From an uncultured Bacilli bacterium (GTDB lineage Bacteria; Bacillota_I; Bacilli_A; RF39; UBA660), in NCBI GenBank assembly GCA_944359065.1, contig CALVSP010000010.1:1-32532 (forward strand): DNA of 32,532 bases, read 5' to 3'. The translations under genes were made by a program, and so were the position numbers. The notes under the pieces are model-generated. The model did not search any database, was not told where the DNA came from, and saw only the letters and a list, made by a program, of their open reading frames with translations. The number at the start of each line of letters is the position of its first letter. Within the stretch, counting starts at the first letter, position 1. Below, one piece after another: positions 15,583 through 23,189 of the stretch.

Positions 15583-16125
15583 TTATACACTCAATAATTC
15601 TTTTTCTTTAACACTTAATTTTTCATCGACTATTTTATTATATTTATTAATTAATTCTTGTATTTCTTCAGTACAATATTTAATATCATCTTCAGGTACT
15701 TCTAATTTTTTAACCTCGTTATTAGCATCTTGTCTTATATTTCTTAAAGCAATTTTAGCTTCTTCTGCAATATTTTTAGCTTGTTTTACATATTCTTTTC
15801 TTGTTTCTTCAGTTAAAGCTGGTATATTTAAAATTATTATTTCACCATTATTATTAGGCGTTAATCCGATATTTGCTTCATATATTCCTTTTTCAATAGC
15901 ATTTAAACAACTTCTATCAAAAGGTTTAATGCATAATTGTCTTGCTTCAGGAATTGAAATATTAGCTAATTGTTTTAATGGTGTATCAACACCATAATAA
16001 TTAACTACGACACTATCTAACATACTAGGATTTGCTCTTCCTGCCCTAATATTAATTAATCTTTTTTCTAAAGATTCAATAGCTGAATCCATTCTACTTT
16101 CTGTTTCTAATAAAATATCATCCAT
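15583..16125 (-). CDS. frr: Ribosome recycling factor
   Basis: 180 residues, near the family length (185). RRF, with EF-G, splits post-termination ribosomes. It begins with ETESRMDSAIESLEKRL and has the conserved RAGRANPSMLD, PEARQLCIKPFD, NIGLTPNNNGEIIILNIPALTEETR and KQAKNIAEEAK. The ATG is overlapped by the end of rpe (ATGGATGA). In most Bacillota frr follows pyrH; here it is translationally linked to rpe in the rsgA operon, an unusual place. Confidence 0.96.
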   Translation of the reverse strand: MDDILLETESRMDSAIESLEKRLINIRAGRANPSMLDSVVVNYYGVDTPLKQLANISIPEARQLCIKPFDRSCLNAIEKGIYEANIGLTPNNNGEIIILNIPALTEETRKEYVKQAKNIAEEAKIALRNIRQDANNEVKKLEVPEDDIKYCTEEIQELINKYNKIVDEKLSVKEKELLSV

Positions 16126-16723
16126 AAATTTTCTCCTTTAAATTTTTAATTCTTTCTTCATAATTTCCACTAGTAATATAACTTCCAACCACTACGATGT
16201 CCGCGTCACTAACATATTTGATAGTACTATCATTAATACCACCATCTACTTCGATTACATAGTTACCTTTTAATTCTTTTAACTTCTTTATTTTATCGAT
16301 ACTATCCATAATAAATGTTTGACCACCTTTGCCTGGTTCGACACTCATTACTAATACTAAATCTAGATATGGTAAATAAGGGATAATCTCTTCTACTTTA
16401 GTAGATGGTTTAATTGATAATCCAACTTTAATATTAAACTTTTTAATATAATTAATAATAGATAATATGTCTTTACCTACCTCATAATGAAAGGTAATAT
16501 ATAATGGATTAAATGTTTTATATTTATCGACATATTTATAAACATCACTAACCATTAAATGAATATCAAGTGGTTTAATATGTGGTACATCTAAAATTTC
16601 ATTTTTATTATCAACAAATATACCATCCATTATATCCAAATGAAGATAATCAATATCACAATTAACCAATTTATTTACGTTATCGATATTATCTATCGTT
16701 AAAAATGAAGCGGATATTTTCAT
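16118..16723 (-). CDS. rpe: Ribulose-phosphate 3-epimerase
   Basis: 201 residues, TIM barrel, interconverts ribulose 5-phosphate and xylulose 5-phosphate. Seen: the N-terminal SASFLTID, the metal site in YLHLDIMDGIFV, HLMV, MSVEPGKGGQTFI and the phosphate-binding VDGGIN and VVGSYI near the C-terminus. It ends with TGA and the start overlaps rsgA (ATGA). As in Bacillus it directly follows rsgA; thiN, which often follows, is replaced by frr. It feeds tkt at 3580. Confidence 0.96.
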   Translation of the reverse strand: MKISASFLTIDNIDNVNKLVNCDIDYLHLDIMDGIFVDNKNEILDVPHIKPLDIHLMVSDVYKYVDKYKTFNPLYITFHYEVGKDILSIINYIKKFNIKVGLSIKPSTKVEEIIPYLPYLDLVLVMSVEPGKGGQTFIMDSIDKIKKLKELKGNYVIEVDGGINDSTIKYVSDADIVVVGSYITSGNYEERIKNLKEKIYG

Positions 16724-17544
16724 ATTTTTTCCTTTCTTATTAATTTAATATAATTATTATATCTAGATTCTAATATGTCTTTATTTATTCTTCTTTTAAT
16801 TTCACAGTCATTTTCTTTATCGTGCATACAATCTTTATAAGCACATTTATCACGATATAAATTAAATTCAATAAAGTTATCTCTTATATCGGATAGACTC
16901 ATCTCTTTTAAATCCAAACTAGAAAATCCTGGTGTATCAGCACACCACCCATCTAATAAATTAATTAAACTTACGTGACGAGTAGTATGCTTACCACGAC
17001 CTAATGCTTTTGATATATCATTAGTTTTTAAATTTAAATTACTATCTAAAATATTTAATAAAGTTGATTTCCCAGCTCCTGATTGTCCTGCAAAAACGGT
17101 AATCTTATTTTTAAATATTTTTTTTATGTTTTCTTCTTTATTATAATAAACTTGATAACCGATTCTTTGATAATATTTTTTAATTTTATCTATATAAGTT
17201 GTATCATCTAACAAATCTAATTTAGTAAAACAAATAATCGGTTTAATGTTATTAAATTCAATTAAACATAATAGTTTATCTAATAAATATAAATCTAAAT
17301 TAGGTTCTTTAACACTTGCTACTATTACTGCTTGATCAATATTAGCAATTGGTGGTCTAATTAAACTATTTTTTCTAGTTTTTATATCTAAAATAATTTT
17401 TTTATTATTATCAAATATAACATTATCACCTACTAAAGGCGTAATTTTTAAATTTCTAAACTTTCCTCTAGCATTACAAATATATTCTTTATCACTTAAA
17501 ACAGTAAAAGAATTACTTATTATTTTTACTATTTTGCCTTCCAT
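16720..17544 (-). CDS. rsgA: Small ribosomal subunit GTPase RsgA
   Basis: 274 residues. Circularly permuted GTPase that checks late 30S assembly. An N-terminal OB-fold is followed by G4 (FTKLDLL), then G1 (GQSGAGKSTLLN), the switch GRGKHTTRHVSL and G3 (DTPGF). The C-terminal zinc knuckle is CAYKDCMHDKENDC. All features are in the usual order. The start abuts the prkC stop (shared base at 17544). In several Firmicutes RsgA is a substrate of PrkC, which is encoded next to it. Confidence 0.96.
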   Translation of the reverse strand: MEGKIVKIISNSFTVLSDKEYICNARGKFRNLKITPLVGDNVIFDNNKKIILDIKTRKNSLIRPPIANIDQAVIVASVKEPNLDLYLLDKLLCLIEFNNIKPIICFTKLDLLDDTTYIDKIKKYYQRIGYQVYYNKEENIKKIFKNKITVFAGQSGAGKSTLLNILDSNLNLKTNDISKALGRGKHTTRHVSLINLLDGWCADTPGFSSLDLKEMSLSDIRDNFIEFNLYRDKCAYKDCMHDKENDCEIKRRINKDILESRYNNYIKLIRKEKI

Positions 17545-19253
17545 TATTCTAATCCTTCTGGTACTTCAGTTTGTTGTGATGGTCTTGTAACAGTTATTGT
17601 CAATGTTGAACCACTTATTACTTCACCTGTTCGATCTTGTTTTATAATTGTATCAGCAGGATATTCATCACTTGTTTGATATTGAACTGATAAGGTTATA
17701 TCGTTTTTATCACAAAATTCTTGAACCATATCGATCGTATAATTTTCAGTAACAAAATCTGGATATTCAACAGTAAATACAGCATAATATAAGAAGATTG
17801 TATCACCTGGCTCTAGTTTAGAATCAACAGCTGCACTTTGTTCTACTATTTGATTTTCTTTATATTTATCTTGATCATCTTTAGCAATTTTTTTAGGATT
17901 TACAATAACATTTAATCCAGCATTTTCTAAATTAGTTTTAACTATTAAATAATCTTTACCTGTGTAATCTTCAATCGTTATACTATCACTTGCTTTAGCA
18001 ACGATAATCGTTACTTCGGTACCCTCTTTAACAGTTCTTCCAACTTGGGGATTAGTTCCAACTACTTTGCCTTCTTCTATTTCATCGTTTTCTTTTTCTT
18101 CAACATCACTAGCAACTAATAAGCCAAGTTTTTTTAATTCAGCTTCAGCTTCTACTACCGTTAAATTACTAACATCAGGTATTGTTACATCAGGTACTGA
18201 TACTAATTTTGGATATATTATTATGAATAAACATATCAAAGCAACTAAACCTGCAAATATGCCCCCAGTTATCCATAATAATTTATCTTTTTTTGATTTT
18301 TTCTTTTGTTTAGGCACATCATCAACCTCCTCATGTTTTTTGTCTAATCTACTTAAATTAGGCATTACTTTTGTCTCTTCTAATTCATGTTCAGGATATT
18401 TATATACTAATTTTTTTTGATTCAAATTTTCTTCTTTCAAACAAAGTTTGATATCATCATACATTTCTTTTACTGAATCATATCTGTTTTTAGGATTTTT
18501 CGCACAAGCTCTTAAAACGATATTTTCAACTGATTGTGGTATATCAGGATTTTGTTTACAGATAGAAGGTATTGGTTCTTTCATTTGTTTAATAGCGATT
18601 TCAACTGCATTATCACCTTTAAAAGGAACTTTACCAACTAATAATTCATACATCAATATACCTAATGAATAAATATCTGATTTGATAGTTGAACCACTAC
18701 CATTTGCTTGTTCAGGCGGTAAGTAGTGAACTGAGCCCATAACCGAATTAGTTTGCGTTAGTTCATTACTATTTAAGGCCATTGCAATACCAAAGTCCAT
18801 TATCTTAACTCGGCCATCATCTAATATCATAACATTTTGTGGTTTAATATCCCTATGAATTATATAACTATCGTGAGCACACATAATCGCACTAGTTAGT
18901 TGCGTCATAATATCGATTACTTCTGGTAATGTTAAAGCGCCACGTTTTTTAACTAAACTTTTTAAAGTTTTACCTTGAACATATTCCATAACGATATAAT
19001 ATCTACCATCATCTTCTCCAACATCATACATTTCAACGATATTAGGATGATTTAATTTACTAGCCGATAAAGCCTCTCTTTGAAATCTTCTTACAAATTT
19101 TTCATCATCAGCCAAATCTCCTCTTAACACTTTAACAGCAACATTACGATCTAAAATTGTATCTTTGGCTAAATAAACATTTGCCATACCACCTTCACCA
19201 ATAGTTTTGATAATTTGATATCTATCGTTTATTTTATCCCCTTTTACAATCAT
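17544..19253 (-). CDS. prkC: PASTA-domain Ser/Thr kinase PrkC
   Basis: 569 residues. The cytoplasmic Hanks-type kinase has the glycine loop GEGGMANVYLA, catalytic Lys41, HRDIKPQN (Asp135) and DFG (153-155), with a threonine-rich activation loop (LTQTNSVMGSVHYLPPEQ). A basic juxtamembrane stretch and one membrane helix (about 325-350) follow. Outside are three PASTA repeats, which in the family bind muropeptides or lipid II, and a short tail. The kinase controls cell-wall synthesis and division. Its ATG overlaps the prpC stop (ATGA), so kinase and phosphatase are co-translated; IreB, a known substrate in Enterococcus, is at 11176. Confidence 0.97.
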   Translation of the reverse strand: MIVKGDKINDRYQIIKTIGEGGMANVYLAKDTILDRNVAVKVLRGDLADDEKFVRRFQREALSASKLNHPNIVEMYDVGEDDGRYYIVMEYVQGKTLKSLVKKRGALTLPEVIDIMTQLTSAIMCAHDSYIIHRDIKPQNVMILDDGRVKIMDFGIAMALNSNELTQTNSVMGSVHYLPPEQANGSGSTIKSDIYSLGILMYELLVGKVPFKGDNAVEIAIKQMKEPIPSICKQNPDIPQSVENIVLRACAKNPKNRYDSVKEMYDDIKLCLKEENLNQKKLVYKYPEHELEETKVMPNLSRLDKKHEEVDDVPKQKKKSKKDKLLWITGGIFAGLVALICLFIIIYPKLVSVPDVTIPDVSNLTVVEAEAELKKLGLLVASDVEEKENDEIEEGKVVGTNPQVGRTVKEGTEVTIIVAKASDSITIEDYTGKDYLIVKTNLENAGLNVIVNPKKIAKDDQDKYKENQIVEQSAAVDSKLEPGDTIFLYYAVFTVEYPDFVTENYTIDMVQEFCDKNDITLSVQYQTSDEYPADTIIKQDRTGEVISGSTLTITVTRPSQQTEVPEGLE

Positions 19254-19990
19254 TTATTTACACCATCCTTTAAAAATGCAACTGAAATATTATCTGTTCC
19301 CCCTCTATTATTACACTTAACAACTAATTTTTTTAATCGATCATCTAATGAAATATCATTGTCAGTTAATACTTTAGCAATTTGTTCTTCATCTAACATA
19401 TTAGTTAATCCATCACTACATAACATAATACCATCGACATCTCTTTCCACATCAAAAATATCCATTTCCACTGTACTAGTTGCTCCTAAAGCACGCATTA
19501 AAACATTTTTTCTTGGATGTTCTTTAGCTTTCTCTAGTGATAATTCGCCTGATTTAACTAATAAATTAACCAAAGTATGATCATTAGTTATTTTTTGTAA
19601 TTTATTTTTTCTTAAAACATAACCTGATGAATCTCCAATATTACCAAACAATAAGAAATCTTTAGTTACGATAGCTAAAACGATAGTAGTTCCCATACCA
19701 GAACTTTCTTTATGTTCACTAGTATATTTATATAATAAAACATTAGCCTCGCTTACTATTTCTTTAATAAAACTAATAGCATCTTCTTTTGTTCCTACCG
19801 AACTTATCTTTCTAAATCGATCACCGATATGAGATATAGCAATACTAGAAGCAATTTCACCACCACAGTGGCCACCCATACCATCAGCAACAGCTAATAA
19901 AACTTCCCCCATTTTATTTTCATTTATAATAACACTATCTTCATTATGATCTCTTACTTTTCCAGTATCGGTTATATATGCATATTCCAT
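19250..19990 (-). CDS. prpC: PP2C-family Ser/Thr phosphatase PrpC (Stp)
   Basis: 246 residues, cytoplasmic. Reverses PrkC phosphorylation. All metal-binding motifs are present: VRDHNEDSV, ADGMGGHCGGE, GNIGDSSGYVL, SDGLTNML and GGTDNISV. Length is typical (about 245-255). It starts 2 nt after rlmN ends, with an AGGAGG-like site inside rlmN, and its stop is shared with the prkC start. Confidence 0.97.
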   Translation of the reverse strand: MEYAYITDTGKVRDHNEDSVIINENKMGEVLLAVADGMGGHCGGEIASSIAISHIGDRFRKISSVGTKEDAISFIKEIVSEANVLLYKYTSEHKESSGMGTTIVLAIVTKDFLLFGNIGDSSGYVLRKNKLQKITNDHTLVNLLVKSGELSLEKAKEHPRKNVLMRALGATSTVEMDIFDVERDVDGIMLCSDGLTNMLDEEQIAKVLTDNDISLDDRLKKLVVKCNNRGGTDNISVAFLKDGVNK

Positions 19991-19991
19991 A

Positions 19992-21011
19992 TTATTCCTC
20001 CTTGTAATTGGCTCTTAACTGTCCACAAGCTGCACTTACCTTTTTACCAAATTCTCGTCTAATTGTTACGCCAATATTGTTTTTTTTCAAGGTATCATAA
20101 AATTTTAAAATAGTATCTTGATCACTTTTTTTAAATTCAATGTGACTAGTTTCATTATAAGGTATCAAATTAACATAACAATTCATACCTTTTAATAATT
20201 TAGATAGCTCTATAGCATTTTCATATTTATCATTGATACCTTTCAATAAAATATATTCGAAAGTTACTCTTCTATTAGTTTCTTTAATATATTCTTTTAT
20301 TACTTTCATTAAATCATCCAATTTATAAACTTTACTTATTGGCATTAATTCTTGTCTTAGTTTATCATTAGATGCATGTAAAGAAATAGCCAAATTAACT
20401 TGTTTACCATCTTTAATAAATTCTTTTATTTTAGGAATTATCCCACAAGTAGATACTGTTATATGTCTACTTCCTAAAGCAATTCCTTTAGGTGTATTAA
20501 TAATATCGATAAAATTTATAACATTTTCATAATTATCAAATGGTTCACCGATTCCCATTAAAACTAAATGGGATATTCTTATATTTAAGTCTTCCTCTAT
20601 TTTAAGTAACTGTAAAACCATTTCACTAGTTTTTAAATTTCTAACTTTTTTAAGTCTTCCACTTTCACAAAATTTACATCCCATATTACATCCAACTTGA
20701 CTTGATACACATAATGAATTACCATAATCGTGTTTCATTAATACCGCTTCAATTTTGTTATCATCTTCTAATTTGAATAAATATTTTATAACATCAACAT
20801 CCTCTTGTCTCGTTAATATTTCCAAACTATTTATTTTAAAATCTTCTTTCAAATAACTAATAACTTCTTTTTTTATATTAGTCATTTCATCAAATGATTT
20901 TACTCTTTTTTGATATAACCATTCAAATACCTGAGTAGCTTTGAATTTTTTTTCACCTTTACTTAAAAAATAGTCTTCTAATTGTTTAATTGTATAGTCA
21001 TATATATTCAT
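19992..21011 (-). CDS. rlmN: Dual-specificity 23S rRNA/tRNA adenine-C2 methyltransferase RlmN
   Basis: 339 residues from the ATG at 21011; ATAGGTG precedes it, while an upstream in-frame ATG lies inside the promoter. Radical SAM enzyme that methylates C2 of A2503 in 23S rRNA and of A37 in some tRNAs. The cluster motif is CNMGCKFC, VLMGIGEPFDNYENV follows, and the C-terminal AACGQL contains the methyl-accepting Cys. The gene leads the operon to prpC and prkC, as in B. subtilis (yloN-prpC-prkC). Confidence 0.96.
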   Translation of the reverse strand: MNIYDYTIKQLEDYFLSKGEKKFKATQVFEWLYQKRVKSFDEMTNIKKEVISYLKEDFKINSLEILTRQEDVDVIKYLFKLEDDNKIEAVLMKHDYGNSLCVSSQVGCNMGCKFCESGRLKKVRNLKTSEMVLQLLKIEEDLNIRISHLVLMGIGEPFDNYENVINFIDIINTPKGIALGSRHITVSTCGIIPKIKEFIKDGKQVNLAISLHASNDKLRQELMPISKVYKLDDLMKVIKEYIKETNRRVTFEYILLKGINDKYENAIELSKLLKGMNCYVNLIPYNETSHIEFKKSDQDTILKFYDTLKKNNIGVTIRREFGKKVSAACGQLRANYKEE

Positions 21012-21027
21012 AATTACACCTATAACC

Positions 21028-21036
21028 ATTATATCA
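21028..21036 (-). promoter_or_regulatory. Extended -10 promoter of the rlmN-prpC-prkC operon
   Basis: The minus strand reads TGATATAAT about 17 nt before the rlmN ATG, with no clear -35 box. It is the only good promoter between the pilin-like gene terminator and rlmN. Confidence 0.6.
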
Positions 21037-21093
21037 TAAGTATTTAATTTTATCTATTATTTTTAATTTATGGTGTAATTTATATGTAAAAAA

Positions 21094-21115
21094 AACTTTA
21101 TTTTTTAATAAAGTT
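21094..21115 (-). terminator. Terminator of the pilin-like gene
   Basis: AACTTTATT (21094-21102) and AATAAAGTT (21107-21115) form a perfect 9-bp stem, followed on the minus strand by eight T's. It lies directly after the stop codon of the gene ending at 21116. Confidence 0.9.
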
Positions 21116-21778
21116 CTACATCGCACAAGATGAAAAAGAAAAATAATCATAATTATATTTGCCAATTCCGACAAAATTTTCTTCTAATATATTATTATTA
21201 CAAAAAGCAACAAAACTTGCATCTTCTAAGCTTGTTAGTTTTGATAAATCAATACTAGTAAGTCCTCTCCCCATAAAAGATCCTCGACTAATATATATAA
21301 CTGGTTTGTTTTCTATAGTACTAGGTATGACTACATCAGTTCCACCACATTTTACATTATATCCAGTTATACCAACGCCACCTTCATAATCTAAATAAGT
21401 AAAACATTTTTCAGGAGTCGGAGGAATGCAATTCTCATCATATTCAAATATATATTGATTTTTAGATTCGCTCCAATTATATATTACACAGCCAGGCATT
21501 TTCTTTGACGAATCCCTTGGATCTAATATTTCTCCTGACTTTAAATATCCTTTATCAATTAAAATCTCAAAATTTAATTTTTCTTGTTCCAAATTATAAT
21601 TTCCATTTTCTGTTACATATAATCTTGCTGCTTCTAAAATACTATCTTTTTGTCTTTCATATGCTTCATTTTTAGCATTAGACAAAACTTTATCAATTAT
21701 TGGAAATGTTATAAGCGCTATAACAGCTAATAGTATTAATACACCTAATAATTCAATTAAAGTAAAACCTTTTTTCAT
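21116..21778 (-). CDS. Pilin-like (type IV/pseudopilin) protein with BspA-like C-terminal domain
   Basis: 220 residues. The N-terminus has a prepilin peptidase site, MKKG|FTLIE, followed by one long hydrophobic helix (to about residue 30) and a pilin-type amphipathic helix (AKNEAYERQKDSILEAARLY). The second half is different: after CFTYLDYEGGVGITGYN it reads CGGTDVVIPSTIENKPV and LTSIDLSKLTSLEDASF, the VIPSTI..GKPV/I..AF pattern of BspA-type leucine-rich repeats used for surface adhesion. It is a single gene between its own promoter and terminator; no pilus assembly genes are in view. It may be a minor pilin displaying an adhesion module. Confidence 0.8.
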   Translation of the reverse strand: MKKGFTLIELLGVLILLAVIALITFPIIDKVLSNAKNEAYERQKDSILEAARLYVTENGNYNLEQEKLNFEILIDKGYLKSGEILDPRDSSKKMPGCVIYNWSESKNQYIFEYDENCIPPTPEKCFTYLDYEGGVGITGYNVKCGGTDVVIPSTIENKPVIYISRGSFMGRGLTSIDLSKLTSLEDASFVAFCNNNILEENFVGIGKYNYDYFSFSSCAM

Positions 21779-21804
21779 AAAATCAACCTCTATTCTACAA
21801 CAAA

Positions 21805-21834
21805 ATTATATAACATTTTTTACTATTTTGTCAA
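21805..21834 (-). promoter_or_regulatory. Promoter of the pilin-like gene
   Basis: On the minus strand a perfect TTGACA (21829-21834) and a perfect TATAAT (21805-21810) are 18 bp apart, about 27 nt before the ATG, with GAGGTTG as ribosome site. Such full consensus is rare in this window. It overlaps the end of the neighbouring DHH gene. Confidence 0.75.
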
Positions 21835-22625
21835 TTTAATTTTTTTACAAAATCATTAATTATAGTTGTACCGCGAGAAGCTAAAAAAGGATATTCTTCA
21901 GTTATAAAATTATTTTTATAATTTAAAAACACATAAGTTTTATTATTTAATGCATCAACCCAAATTCCTAAAAAATTATTTTGTTTTCTTACAAATTCTT
22001 GATAATTAACAATCCCTTCAATACCCAATCTTTCAATATATGTACTTCTTAAATCATATTTATCGTAATATTTGTAACCATTATTTTTAAAAGAATATAA
22101 ACTTAACTCTGTTTCTAAAAAATATTTAAAAAAATAATCATCAGTTATGGTAAATCCTAATTTTTCTATCAATAATTTATCTTGTTCTTGATACCTTGAA
22201 CTTCTTCCAAATTTAGAATCACTTAAAACTGCCATAAATATTTGTTTTTTTTGTTGTTCATTAAAATTATATTTATCTTTATATAGTTGATAAATAAACA
22301 AAGCTGTTGCACAATACTCCCCTATAATGGCTTTGTCATATCCTATTTTGGGATGATGGTCAATACAACCAATCACTAATTTTTCATCATTAACCGATTG
22401 TTTAACATCATTATGATCAACCAAAAAATATTTATGATTTGAAATATCATCTTTTTTTATTATAACTGGCGCATAATCCATACAATCTTTTATTAAATTA
22501 ATATCACTTTTTTCTATATCATTACCCTCTATAATAGCATACTCATATCCTAAAATATCAGCCAATAATTTAGAAGAAATAATTGTATCAGCGTCTGGAT
22601 TATTATGTCCTATTACATAAATCAT
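21831..22625 (-). CDS. DHH-family phosphoesterase (inorganic pyrophosphatase PpaC-like)
   Basis: 264 residues. Metal-binding motifs of the DHH superfamily are clear: GHNNPDADT at the N-terminus, VDHNDV near 71 and IDHHPKIG near 91, then an Asp in VLSDSKFGRS. These fit manganese-dependent pyrophosphatase (family II), but that enzyme has about 309 residues and a full DHHA2 domain. Here the C-terminal domain is shorter and its RKK-type substrate motif is not evident, so it may hydrolyse another phospho-compound. It is translationally coupled (ATGA) to the XRE regulator upstream. Confidence 0.75.
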   Translation of the reverse strand: MIYVIGHNNPDADTIISSKLLADILGYEYAIIEGNDIEKSDINLIKDCMDYAPVIIKKDDISNHKYFLVDHNDVKQSVNDEKLVIGCIDHHPKIGYDKAIIGEYCATALFIYQLYKDKYNFNEQQKKQIFMAVLSDSKFGRSSRYQEQDKLLIEKLGFTITDDYFFKYFLETELSLYSFKNNGYKYYDKYDLRSTYIERLGIEGIVNYQEFVRKQNNFLGIWVDALNNKTYVFLNYKNNFITEEYPFLASRGTTIINDFVKKLN

Positions 22626-22843
22626 CTCATATCCTCCTTTAATTCATCTAAAAATATATCATCAGGTTTAGTGTGCAGTATTTTGGCTATTTTAAAAGCC
22701 ATTTTATAAGTTATATTTCTTTTTTTATTTTCTAATTGCCAATAAAAACACTTACTAATTTTTAATTGATCAGCCATTCTTTGGTAACTATAACCATTTT
22801 TAATTCTTAATTCTTCTAATTTTTTAAAACTATTCTTTCCCAT
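22622..22843 (-). CDS. XRE-type transcriptional regulator
   Basis: 73 residues, almost only a helix-turn-helix: ELRIKNGYSYQRMADQLKIS then a recognition helix CFYWQLENKKRNIT and a C-terminal KILHTKPDDIF. It has no ligand domain. Its stop overlaps the start of the DHH phosphoesterase, so they form an operon; the regulator may control that operon. Ribosome site AGAGGA. Confidence 0.85.
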   Translation of the reverse strand: MGKNSFKKLEELRIKNGYSYQRMADQLKISKCFYWQLENKKRNITYKMAFKIAKILHTKPDDIFLDELKEDMR

Positions 22844-22888
22844 ATTAATCCTCTTTCATTATTATTTTAACATATTTTTATCATAAAG

Positions 22889-22905
22889 TACATATATTAA
22901 ATGTA
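22889..22905. promoter_or_regulatory. Inverted repeat between divergent XRE genes, candidate operator
   Basis: TACAT (22889-22893) and ATGTA (22901-22905) flank 7 A/T bases in the 106-bp gap between the two divergent XRE genes. A minus-strand TGTTAAAAT extended -10 element (near 22865-22873) lies beside it. The arms are short in AT-rich DNA, so this is only suggestive. Confidence 0.3.
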
Positions 22906-22949
22906 GTCGTTTTCTATTTGTGTATGAGAAGATTTAATTAGGTGATGCT

Positions 22950-23189
22950 ATGAAAATTGACAAAAATAATAATAAATATATCTATGTTGTAGTTGGCAAA
23001 AACATCAAAAGAGTTAGAAAAGAAAAGGGACTAACGCAAGTTCAACTAGCTGATTTAATTCAATATAATGAAGGCACTATCGCTAATATAGAAAACGATA
23101 GTTACCAAACATTTAGTTTAGAATTTTTATATATTTTATCAAAAAAATTAAATGTTCCCATCGAAGAATTTTTTAAAGGTTTACATTAA
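22950..23189 (+). CDS. XRE-type transcriptional regulator
   Basis: 79 residues. A canonical Cro/C1 helix-turn-helix occupies most of the protein: GKNIKRVRKEKGLTQVQLAD, then YNEGTIANIENDSYQTFSL and LSKKLNVPIEEFF. The AGGTGATGCT ribosome site fixes the ATG. It is divergent from the other XRE gene and one of the few plus-strand genes here; its end overlaps the convergent cls gene by 9 bp. The target is unknown. Confidence 0.87.
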   Translation: MKIDKNNNKYIYVVVGKNIKRVRKEKGLTQVQLADLIQYNEGTIANIENDSYQTFSLEFLYILSKKLNVPIEEFFKGLH

